NCBI GenBank assembly: GCA_034670405.1
Contig: JAXDDX010000055.1
Span: forward strand, 248,001 to 312,000
Source of the DNA: Hoplostethus atlanticus
Lineage: Eukaryota > Chordata > Actinopteri > Trachichthyiformes > Trachichthyidae
DNA: 64,000 nucleotides
Direction of reading: 5' to 3'
How positions within the stretch are numbered: position 1 is the first letter of the stretch; each line of letters opens with the position of its first letter. This document shows positions 13,050 to 24,500 of this stretch, piece by piece. The position numbers and the translations under genes are program-made. The notes beneath the pieces are model-generated. The model worked only from the letters and a program-made list of their open reading frames with translations. It did not search any database and was not told the origin of the DNA.

Positions 13050-13260
13050 GTCAGTGGTGTAGTGGGTGAAAAAGGTGGGTAACCTATGATTTTCAGTTGG
13101 CGGGTTTGAGAAAAGCATCAGTTAACCCTTAAAAGACCCCGTCATCATGTAACGTACATCAGTTGATGTAAGCTATGTAAGTTTTAGGACGCAAATAAAA
13201 AGGCAGGGAAAGTGAGTCGAGGTGGGTTTACCCTCTGCCACGTCCCTGCTGCCAGCTGAA
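13050..13260. repeat. dispersed repeat family R2 (GGTGGGTTTACCCTC motif)
   Basis: It shares the ordered motifs 'aaggtgggtaac' and 'aggtgggtttaccctc.rccac.tc' with copies near 15655, 17335 and 56915-57215. The pattern suggests a short non-autonomous element, but the ends were not resolved. Confidence 0.5.
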
Positions 13261-14252
13261 CACTTCACCTACAAATGCTCTTCTAATTGATTTCATTTCT
13301 GTAGAGTCATTTTAAGAGAACTAAATGGGTTTTTTTGAACACGCCCCTCAAATGTTTATCATTAATGGTGAAATTTAACTTGACGCTGTCATGACGTTGT
13401 ATACAGCACCAAGCTGAGTATTGCTGACCTAATATATGTGAATGTTTTCATCCTGCCATGTTAAAGAGATTTTTTTTTAAATTTCCGTGCACTTCCTATG
13501 CACTTCTAATCAAATCCTACTCATCTTTTCTATCATTTAACTGGTAAGTGAAAAATGCGAAACAGGTACTTTTTTTCCCCCAATATGATTGTTTCCTTAA
13601 TTGTGACTAATTGGATTGTCATTTTCAATTCTGCGAGCAAAGAGTGTCAAAAATTGGAAACGTGTGCTTTTGTAACGCTTAGCAGTGGCTTATGTTGCAT
13701 CAAGAGCATCCCGTCTGTGCAGTACACGCCATCACACTGAAGATTCACCTTCGTTTTGGACGTATTTCAGCTATGTCTATATTCCATTTTTAAATGTGAT
13801 CTCAAACACGCACACGCACACACATATACACATTATGTATAATGCTTTGGTGTAAAACTAATCCTGTTTCATGAGCTACAAAGTTTACTGTTGCACCCTT
13901 GATTTTTCTGTCACCTGAGTTGGTCCCATGCTCTTCTTTGCTTCACGCATGGCCTTTGGCTTCATATCACTATTCTTGTGCCTTGTTTAACTACTGTAAA
14001 TGGTGAATGTTGTAAAGTACAGATGGGGCTGAAAAAAAAGAAAACTTAAATCATACTGACATACATTTAAAGGTATTAGTTGAAAAAGTATTAAAGATTA
14101 TAATATTGAATAGGCTGCAGAGCTTTTATAGTGCTGAACATCTATGTTTGGTAATGCCAGGGCAGCTTTGTGGTATATTGTATCTATAATTATGGACATT
14201 TTGGATGTTTTCTGTACAGTAGAATTTGCAAATGTATATGCAGCCTTTTGGA

Positions 14253-14258
14253 AATAAA
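14253..14258 (+). terminator. polyadenylation signal AATAAA, probable unc5d end
   Basis: Canonical hexamer, with a GT-rich element about 25 bases downstream. It is the best-placed of several AATAAA motifs after the unc5d stop. Another candidate lies near 14631. Confidence 0.5.
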
Positions 14259-14275
14259 TGTACAGTTGAAAGATC

Positions 14276-17200
14276 TCAACGTGTGTCTTGACTACTTATT
14301 TTGCACCTGATATTTGCAGTGAATTCACAAACGATCCATAATTGTGTTTTTTACGTTTCAGCTTTTTGGTGTACTAGTACTTTTTGGACTCGTTTTTCAA
14401 AAAACTGCCTAATCATAAAATGTCTGAACCCTGTGGAAGCATGTGGAATAAACGCTAAGCCAACTATCTACTTTTGGTAATCTACTCGCCCCTGCTTAGT
14501 TGACTGTACTGATGACTCTCAATAGCAGACTGCTCAGTCCTCTCTGAAGGTGACATTAAGGTTATCTTACTCTAAATATCACAGTACTTTGGGGTTGTGG
14601 GGCCTTGTATTTCTTCCCTAATCTCACTCCAATAAAACAGTCATCCACTGTGCTACATAGGAAGTAAGCTCGTCAGTCCTCCCAGGCTAATCAAAACACC
14701 AAGCGACAGAGTACACACTGATATGAGTAATGTGGTAGAAAATGAGAGCGTAGGCGGGAGCTGCTGCTCACGGTAAGTGACTAGTGTTACCTGTCTGTAG
14801 CGTTTAAATCCCCCCCCTCCCAAAAAAACTGCCTGGGAAAATCTTGAGAAAAGTTTAACACTTTCCCTTCCTTCAACAACTGCTGTCAAAGTGTCCTTGA
14901 GCAAGGCAGCTTACTGTCATGGGTTGCCTTAGCTATCCTAAACCCCCCACCTTCCTGCAACTTCTCCCATACGCAGTTGTGAATAAGAATGATTTTGTGA
15001 ACTCCGCTGGGAAAGTTTTTTAATAAAAACCAGTGAGGACTCTCATGAGACAGCAAACAAATCAGTGAAGAAACAGGCGAACACTAAATTATATTGCTTT
15101 TTGAGGCTGAACATGAAAGGTAATTACTGCATTCAACAAGTCTCTTTCATGGATTTCACAATGACTAGTGCTTGAGAGAAAAGTGAGCGCACAATGACAA
15201 CAGCAAGCAGAAATATTCTGCAGCCACTGACATGGATTTTTTTAATGTGTTCTTTGTGTTCAGCAATGTAGCGCTAAATAAAAGGCAGGTCAGCTACATT
15301 CAAACATTCAAAACAAAAATCAATTCTTTTTTTCTCTTAAAAGACCCTATCCTCATAACTCATAACTCTTATTTTGATTCTAGTTACTATAATGCCTACT
15401 ATGAATTTACACCGTTAAGATTAATGGCAGCCTAACAAGGTGGATGAAATTGTGAATAAAAATGTTTGTTTCTGCATTGATAATAACCTGATGGGCTGAA
15501 ACATTTGGTCAAGTTTGTCTTCACTCTCATTTAAACATTAAAATAACCTTTTTTTTTTTTTGAGGGTCAATACCCTAACTGGTTGGTGTGCAGGCTCCTT
15601 TTCCTTTTTTATGGTGTTTTCAAATTCCATTCCGCAAAATAAAACGCTGGTTTAAAGCTGAACTGAGGTGGGTTTACCCTCCACAACATCCCATTTCCAC
15701 TAACACCCACACAACTGCACACAAAAGACCCTATGAAAAAGAGAAATACATATATTTTCCATATCAATGGAATTGATCTCGACCTCAATGCAACAGATGT
15801 GCGGGAACCAGTGCAGTCAGCCTGAATGCAAAGTTTACGGCCTTATCTGGGAATAAGTGGCCCGGGGACTTCAGCCGCCTCCTGCCTTATCACCAAAAAC
15901 ACAAGCTCCAAAAGCATAAGCTGCACATTGGTAAACATTGTGAAAATTCACAAATGGCCAAGTCATGGAGTCTCTCACATGTACTGTACTATGCACGCGG
16001 AAAATAAAATTGGGAACATATAAATGCAATGCTCTACAATTCAGAATAAGATGTTGATGGGCTGGTACAGTGTACAGTAGGCTCATACTGTATATACTAC
16101 TACTATATATCACCCCTCCAACGGTGTAGTAAATCTCATCTCTTTTTCTCAGTCTGCCTAGTATCCCGTGAGACAATCAGTCACCCAGAAATTGGACTTA
16201 GTCAAAAGGTACAACCAGGGCTGCATGTTTATGACTTTCACTCAAACTAAGATTGTACTCTCAAAGACATGTGGCCGTTTCAGCCACAGCCTGAGAGGTT
16301 AGTTTAGTGCTAAATCAACACACTGAGATTGAGGAGCCGGCGTTTATTTTAACACCACCGCGTGCGCTCCAGCCCGCTTCAGACATTAGTCATGCATTTA
16401 GACGGAAGTTTGCTGCGAAGTGTAACATTGATATAACATTCGACATTTGGTGAGGAGACGTTCGGTTTAACCCACCCCTTCCTGCCTGACGGGATATCTG
16501 CCTGTTGCAGACAACTGTTCAGTAGATAATGTTAAACTGGCGCACACTGGAGAGAAATGTTTCCCAAAATGGTGACGATAACGCCATTTTAGAAAAGAAG
16601 CTTTGCGCAATAGTCTCTTTTCCAATATGCTGTAGTGCAAAACAGGAGCGACTCAAAAGGTGTTCTTGAGTTTACCCTGTAACAGCATCAGGGTAACGTC
16701 CTCATTCAGTTTGAAATCATTTCACTTTGAGGTATTCAGAATATAATGTGCTTGTAATTTGTTTTGACTTGGGCAAAATGCCATTTAGGGAAGTAGAGTT
16801 AGATCCACTGATCCAACTTTCAAACAACATTTCAACACTTCAGAAAAACGAAATATTCAATCAGAAACACCATTACAAATACAAACAATAGAAATTAGAA
16901 ACAAATTTACAAATAAAGAAAAAACCTTTAAAAGGGTATAGCATCAAATCTCAGTGTTTGTCCACTGATCTTGTTATCTCCCAAAGACATGCAAGTCAGG
17001 TAGACTCTAGATTGGAGAGTGTTTGTCTGTCTATGTGTTTCAGTGTCCAGGGTGTTTGCCAGCTTTCTGCTATACATTTCTACACAAGCTTTAAGTAATA
17101 TTGTGACCTGTAAGAGGCCTAAATGAAATGTGTTTTTAAGTCATTCTAAAGGAGTATAATACAAATTATAAGCAAATTATAAGGGTGCAAATTTTTTTGG

Positions 17201-18026
17201 TCTATTAATACAAAATGTATACAGGAAAATCCATAATCTTTCTCAGTTTACATTGGTGACTATGGAGTCCCAGAGGATTTCACTCTTGGAGTGACTTATA
17301 TTTTGAAGCATGAATGTTTTATTAAAGACCCTACCTCAGCCTAAAAGGGTGGGTAAACTGAGTTTGGACATCCCTGCTCATGTATACACACCCCACCTTG
17401 AGATGATGTTCAAACTTATGTTAAAACTCATGACTCATGTGACACTTCAGTAACTGCACAAGACCTGCAAGCATAGCCATAATGACAGCCCCAAATTATT
17501 TAGGTTTGACAGGGAAGTTATGTTTGTACATAAAGTCATCTTATGTGAGGAATGGCCTTCTGTTGCTTAATAATGTGGGAGATTAACCACATGAGCTATA
17601 GGCAAACGCTGGGCATGCTTGTGTTGTCAAAAGATGTGAAGAAGAGATAAAATACTGTTGTCAGTATAGGGGGCGTTGATTCTCCGTGCTGCCTTCATGT
17701 GCTCCTCTTAAGTTCCTTCTTACAACAGCACAAGTCAAAACCACTTGTCGCTGCATTCAATATTGACATTCAATAATGGATTTCCGACAGCACTTGAAGG
17801 CAGCAGATTGCCCTGTCGCCCCAAACTCACAGTTTGTCTCACAGGTATTAGGGGTCAAGACTGCCAAGATTTAAGAAGAGCAATACTTACTGCATGACTA
17901 ACGTGACCAAACCTCTGACAGAAAACGCCAAGTATTTACATAGTCTTGCCTTCACCACAAATACTTTACATCTGCCGACAGTTTACACCTTCTGGCTAAT
18001 GATTTCCAGGAAGAAAGACTTCCACA
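14276..18026. other. intergenic region between unc5d and the death-receptor gene
   Basis: No gene is supported. It contains fragments of repeat family R2 (15655-15700, 17335-17400), a SINE-like scrap near 14885-14910 (CCTTGAGCAAGGCAGC) and a poly-T run near 15550. The short repeat GACAGCACTTGAAGGCAGCA lies near 17786 and recurs near 39346. Confidence 0.6.
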
Positions 18027-18034
18027 CCCTAAAG

Positions 18035-18239
18035 CAGGGATGTCAAACCGTGTGCCATGGAGGGCCGAGTGTATGCAGGTTTTCATTCCAACCGAACACT
18101 ACACCAGGTGATTTCACTGATTAGTCCCTCCTCTCTGGTTGAAGGTGTGGTAATCAGTGAAATCACCTGCTGTATTCTTGGGTTGTAACGAAAACCTGCA
18201 TACTCTCGGCCCTCCATGGCACATGGTTTGACACCCCTG
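18035..18239. mobile_element. hAT-type fold-back element with 8-bp target duplication
   Basis: A 205-bp element starts CAGGGATGTCAAACC and ends in the near-exact reverse complement (GGTTTGACACCCCTG). Most of its length is one imperfect palindrome. It is flanked on both sides by the perfect 8-bp direct repeat CCCTAAAG (18027-18034 and 18240-18247). CAGGGGTGTC-like ends and 8-bp duplications are hallmarks of hAT (Charlie-like) transposons. It has no coding capacity, so it is a non-autonomous MITE. It ends about 325 bp before the start codon of the death-receptor gene. Confidence 0.85.
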
Positions 18240-18339
18240 CCCTAAAGCAAAACCCTTGTGGTAAAAAAAATGTCACGGGCATTAGAAGTATGAGGAGTAT
18301 AACAAGTATACTTATGATTCCCCCAACCCACCCACACAC

Positions 18340-18564
18340 ACACAGTACAGGTGGGCAGTGCTGTACCTAGACGTGCGGCTGAATCTCGTCTTTGTTTATG
18401 TTCTGGGACAGGTGCTAAGGCCGCGAAGGTAACATGCGCTGTAAATGAGAGAAAACACCCGCCCAGTCAGTACGTCACCGTAAATAAATCGAGTAGGTCA
18501 AACCAGCGAGGGAGCGCTCGAGCAGTCTAGGAAATACACTTGGTTTTGACACTTCTGTGAAAGC
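18340..18564 (+). promoter_or_regulatory. probable promoter / 5' UTR of tnfrsf10-like gene
   Basis: The stretch before the ATG is more GC- and CpG-rich than its surroundings and contains a TACGTCA half-site (18471-18477) resembling a cAMP-response element. No TATA box was obvious. The transcription start is not determined; the call rests on position and composition. Confidence 0.35.
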
Positions 18565-18585
18565 ATGACAAACAAACGGAAAATG
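18565..18585 (+). CDS. tnfrsf10b: tnfrsf10-like exon 1 (start codon, 7 codons)
   Basis: ATG in a good context (A at -3) opens MTNKRKM, then the donor GTAAGTG. The basic residues fit the n-region of a signal peptide completed by exon 2 (VVFLSILLLKL). The seventh codon is also ATG and could serve as an alternative start. Confidence 0.8.
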
Positions 18586-21500
18586 GTAAGTGTTGTTTTT
18601 CGACTTAAAACGGCGTAGAGCAACACAAATGTATATATTTTAAAACTGGAAACATTGTTTTACGAAGTCTCTAATCCAAAAGTAAGTTAGCCCCGGTTAG
18701 CCCGGCACCTGACCTAAACGTCACGCCATACTATTACAATGTGTCCGTTTGATGTTGTCTGGCTTATTAGAGATGTTCATACCTGGGAGACCAGGATTTA
18801 AGACCTCATAAGTGGTTTTGTGGTAAATTCGCCATACATATAATCTACCAAGCAACACTTCGTTACAATAAAATCCTATAATTAGTTAACTCTGGTCGGT
18901 ATCAACCACCACGGTGTATTTTGGTGGAAGAAAGTTGTGGTAACAAATTAGTCTTACTGAAATATGTGTTGTTCAGTGTAATGGGTGAATGCTGAGTTGA
19001 AGTGGGGCGATTCCTCAAAAGTTTTCAGTCATGTTCTGGCAGGTACGTACCTTTGCCGATAAGCAAGTCAACATTAAATTGTCAAATCTTTGAAAAGTTA
19101 ATAGTTTGGCGAAACGCTCACTCCATATTAGTCTATCTCTCTCTCGGTCATTTCGAAAACATATTGGGCTCTTTTAACTTGAAGTCACGGAATATCACAT
19201 TGTTGTGAAAAGTCCCCCAGCTTCTCGCAGTGTCTCGGTTCAAGGTGCGACATTCCTCGGCGCCTTACCATAAACAAACCTTAAGTTTGTAGCTCACTCA
19301 CTTTCTCAGTAGTAACTACTGGGCTTTGGAAAATGTTCATATCTCTAAGATACGTGACAAAGCTGAAGGTCCAAGTTAACAAGGAATGACAAATGCTAGC
19401 ACAGTCTAGCCCCGATAGCTGCCGTCCTCTTGTACGGATAGGACGGTCAATTTAACGTGGCCGAGCTAATCAGGTACACGCCTCATATAAATGACTGAAG
19501 AGCTTTTCTGAAACTTTAGAAGCCACTCTTCAGTTCGGCGTACAAGTGATCCACCAAGCAGCACTTATTTTAGCAATATTTGACTTCTATAACTGGTTCC
19601 ACTGTTACTCACGCAACCATCTTCCACCAAAAACACACCGTGGCGAGCAGTGTAAACCTCTTTAAAAAATGTAGTTTTATTGAAATAACGTGCTGCTTGG
19701 TGGATTAGATGCATGCCGATGTCAATGGTAGCTTTTAACGATTCAGAGAAGGTCTTGAGTTATTTATTATTAAGTTCGTACATGTGCTGATTAGCAAGGT
19801 CACGTTAAATTGCCAGGACTTTTTAATACAGCTTGGCGTGTGTGTGTAATGCTAGGGAGAGGATTTAGCACATGGCATGGGCTTGACAACTAGGTAGGGC
19901 AGCATAGGTGAAATGAGGTTAGGCAATACAGGGTGTGGGCAACAGTCTTGTGACTTGATGCCTCATTACCTGGCCAGGACGTAACATACAGTATTGGACT
20001 CATTATTTATATTATATTTTCTTTTTTGACCCATTTCTTCACACTGATGCCAACTTTATTTTTATTTTTTTTTAATGCTGCCTCTACCAGACTACTGATA
20101 ATATTTCCAGTGCTCTGGAGAGCAAGTTTGAGCTAACGTCTAAAGGAAATCCCCTGTTTCACTGACAATCCTCGGCTGAACCCTGAACATGTTTCATAGA
20201 CTGTGGCCTGATCAGAGATGGATTCCATTGGTCCAGGCATAACACCAGTTAGTGTAAGATAGTGTTGCGCCACCTTGGTCATTAAAAACAAGGAAGCTCT
20301 TTGAAGGGAAAATATTAGTCATTCCACCTTCAAGCTCTGGATTCCTAGAAAAGCGTTCCCTTGTAAACAAGCCATTTCCTGAGGATTTTGTTGCAATTAC
20401 TTAAACTGACAACACCAAATTTAGACTGTCTTCTAAAATAACTTCAAGGGGTAGCAAATATTACAGATTAACACACACACACACCAAATCAGAGATTAAG
20501 TGAATTGAGGTGTTCAAAACATCACACAACAAAACACATTGTCAAATATATTGTGATACCTTGGTATAATTACCATAAACAAAAGAGACCATGGTCAAGA
20601 CAATCTGAAGGCTCTATCTCTTGCCAGAGTGATGTTGGTGCTCTTGTTCCTCAAAATTCATACCCCCCCCCCCATTTCCATTGGCCTTTCACTCCTTCCA
20701 CCATCTGCCTTTGCCAGAAAGTCTGAAAGCCTTAGCTCCATTTGCACTGAAACAACAGCACCCTCTTCCTGTTTCGTGCCATAAAGCAATCCAGTAGATT
20801 TCCCAGTAAAATGCAGTGTAGATGACGGCGGAGGTTGCCAGTCTTATTGGCGATGGTCTTGTTAGTTTACAGCAATTATACTAATGTCTCACAACAAATG
20901 TGATAATGCTTTATTACATTAAAATGCTATACATAGCACCCTTTTTAAAAAGGAAACCTAAAGGGCTTTTAAAATTGATTCTAAAATATAACAAAGGAAC
21001 AAACAAAAATGTTTATCTAGATTTTTTTTCTAACACGTTTACTGGCATCTTCTCTTGCCTAAAGGTTGTCTTCCTATCGATCTTACTGCTCAAACTCACG
21101 CCTGGCCTGGGAGGCAGGGTGGGAAGCAGGACACAGCGGGACGTCTCCTGCAGAGAAAACCGGGAGTACTTGTACGGCAGCATCTGCTGTTTAAACTGTC
21201 CAGCTGGTAAGCCACATGGAGCCACATTCAATGCAGTCCACTGAGACTGAAGTTTTGTCACAAGCTCAAATCCATAAATCCATCATGAGAGCTATACAGC
21301 AAGCTGAGCCTGATAATGACTGAATGTTATTATTCAACTAAAGTGACAGGCTCAGTTCAATGGTGTAAGGACATGTTTTGGAGGGTATCCTATTAATTGT
21401 GTGCCGTTTTTCAACAGGTACATATATGAAATCGCCTTGCACAACATCAGGGGAGAAGGGACAGTGTGAGGAATGTGACACTGGAACGCACACCGAGCAC

Positions 21501-24500
21501 AGCAACGGGCTGAAACAGTGTTTGAAGTGCACCAAGTGTCGCTCGGGTAATTCTGCTTGATGGCTTTACGCTATCGATTGGAGTGACTTTGGAAGAAAAA
21601 TCAATTTTCAACCTTTTTAAAGCGCTCCGAGCATAAACTCAGACTTAACAAGGTCTTTTTCATGTTGCTCTTTCAGATCAGGAAATTGTTCGGGTATGTA
21701 GTAGCATTAAGGACACTGAATGCCAGTGCAAATCCGGGTCGTTTTGTGACCCTGACGAAGCATGTGAGTTGTGCACAAAGTGTTCAAGGTGAGGAAATTG
21801 AAGCGTAATGGAGAACATGCTTGACACTTGGTTCATTCAAAATGAGTGATGGTAGAATAGGCCTTTTTCATGCCAATCATTTCTCAAATGACAGCAATTC
21901 CTTAGATGACTTCACTCATTTTAATCATTTTATGCTTTTAATCTATCTTTTCGCACGCTTCCAAACTAGATGTAAAGAAGATGAGGTGATGGTGAGGAAC
22001 TGCACCTCTGTCTCCAAAACGGTGTGCAAAAAAGACTCACCCACCACTGTCACTACCTCAGGTACAATACTCAGCGGAAGTTAATCACTCCACAAGGTAT
22101 TTCTTAAAAACATGTTGGAGACGTCTATAATCAATGGAGCCATGCCTGGGTTTTTGTTATGCTTAAAAATAAAATCCCACATGCTTGTTTGTAAAAGGCA
22201 GGGAGGAAAGTGAGAAAACATAATTTCCACCAACAAACCAATTTGCAAACACGTAACCAATAATTACACGTAATTCTAAACAGTTACCAGTTGTGCAGAT
22301 TATCATTCAACAAGTGAGTTAAATTACACAGTAGAAGATTCAGCTGTGATGAATGCACTTATGTTGCGTATACTGCCAGATACAGCATCACCTCTGCATG
22401 GACAGTGTTTTGATGTCCGTCCAGATACACATGAATATAAACATTATAGAAGTGTGCAATCACTGTCATTTCACACACTGATATCTGTTGTCGTTCAGAA
22501 TAATCCTATAGAGTGATTCGGCCTAGATGTGTCATATTGCCCATCCACTATCAGCACACGTCATATTGAAACTCGGCCAAAATCTTCAGATCTGCTGAGG
22601 CTCTGTAGGGGAATGTATCCAAGTTGTGACCTTATCATCACCATCATTTGGTGCTAATGGTTGTTGATTATCCTTTGTTTCAATCAGCAGGTGCTGTGAT
22701 GATTGTGGTGATTGCGGTAGCCGCAGTGGTTGTTGTTGTAGGAGTTGTTGCTCTCTTTGTGTGGTGGAGACGTAGAGCAGGTAAGTGTTGTTGGAGAAAA
22801 ATCAGCCCAGATAATAAGCAGGATTTTTATGTTTTTGAATGCAGACCCACCAAAAACGGGGATATGAACCATTTGGAGTCTTAATGCATCGGTTGTAGGA
22901 ACCGTATAGAATGACATTAAAGTGCAAACACTCTTGTGCCATAACTGCATTTAGTGATCGAATCAGAAAACATATTGGGGTTGATTCTTGCCTTTTAAAA
23001 TGTAAAGTCAAACAGCAGAAGAACAAGTGCTGACAAATTGCTGGTCATTAGGCGTTGTGTAATTCCTTAATGTGCCTTCATTCACTCCACACATCTTTTC
23101 TTCACAGGCGCCCAGAGCAATCCACCTGACAGGCTGAAGGCTGGATTGGTGAGTCACTCAATATTTTCCTTTTTTACTTTAAAATTGCAGGCATTTATCT
23201 GACACTCTTATGGAGAAGAAATTAGAACAAGTGCAGCATTTGAATAAGCTTAAAGTCCTGGATTGCCTACATTACTTTTCTCTTTTGGATTTTATTATGC
23301 AAGGCAACAAATATTACAATCAACATCAAACACAGACCTAGAAAAATAAATCTGTACTATTAGTCCATTCAAGGAGCGATGGCTGTTTCAGCATTTTCCT
23401 CATCCTTTTTTAGGATTACATGGCCAATCGGCCCCCTGAGGAAAGGCAGAACGGAGAGAACCAAAGGCTGGACCACTCGCATCTGATCCAGTGCCGGCAA
23501 GTGGTGAGAGTCAAACCCTTCGCCAGCATGGAGGATGAGCGTACAGAGCTGTGGGACAGCCTTGCCAGCTCCGCCAGTAACTCTCAGTACAGTCTAACTG
23601 GCCTGCCCTCCCCCCTCTTCCCCACACCCTCCCCCCAACCCAGCCCTGTGGCCCCCAGGCAGTCCAACATGAGGGTGAGAGCAACGGCTCATCTTCACCC
23701 TTCCTTCCTTCCTTCCTACTGTCCTCCCTGTTTCTTCCCATTCACTAATACTCAGCACTCTAACAGCAGAAATTGCAAGCTCCGTCTAGTTACACTGGTC
23801 CTCCATTTTCCACCTTTTTTGTTTCTTATAAAGACATATACATGTGGCATGTCTGAAAATTGTTCAGTACATATCTTGTTGCGAGTCCGTTTGTCGCTGA
23901 GGTCAATAATTTATGCCCCTTTTTAATGATCTATATTATCAAAATTGTAATTCAACCCATAGTGAAGCCTAAGCTTGTTGTTTTCAATGATTGCTTAATT
24001 TGATTTCACCATCACTCATGTTGCAGAGCACTAATTTCCACTTCATATTTTTCTGATGGCGTCCTCGTTCATACTGTTAAACATCCTAGCATTTACTGAT
24101 GTTGGAGAAAAATCCTCCCGGTGAACCATTTTCAATTCAGTATATCAGAACGGCTTCAGCAGGGGCTACATGGTTTTCGGACATGCCAAGTAATTAAATA
24201 AGATATGAGTTGCATTCAGTAGAGGATACCATTCAGTGCAGCATTTCAAAAGACAGAACCCAGTTGGATTTGTTAACGCTTGCTTTTCTTTCTTGTCTTT
24301 TTAGGAAGATTGCCAGTTACCAAAGCTTGTTCCTGTGAATGGTACGCTCATCTTTTCAATGACATGATAGACTGAACATCAATTTGTATTTTTGTTTACC
24401 CATAAACCCCATATGATAGCAGATTTGGTGCCAGATAGTCAAGTTTGCACCCCACTATTTTTTGTGTTCATTTGCCCCACCTTGCCATGGGTACCTATAC

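Larger units (their letters stand above)
11546..14275 (+). other. unc5d: probable unc5d 3' UTR
   Basis: No coding potential follows the stop. The sequence grows A/T-rich and ends at an AATAAA (14253-14258) followed by a GT-rich stretch (GTGTGTCTTG), a normal vertebrate cleavage context. The length of about 2.7 kb is plausible for an UNC5 gene. It contains two dispersed repeats (about 12245-12480 and 13050-13260). The extent is inferred; transcript data are not visible. Confidence 0.5.
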
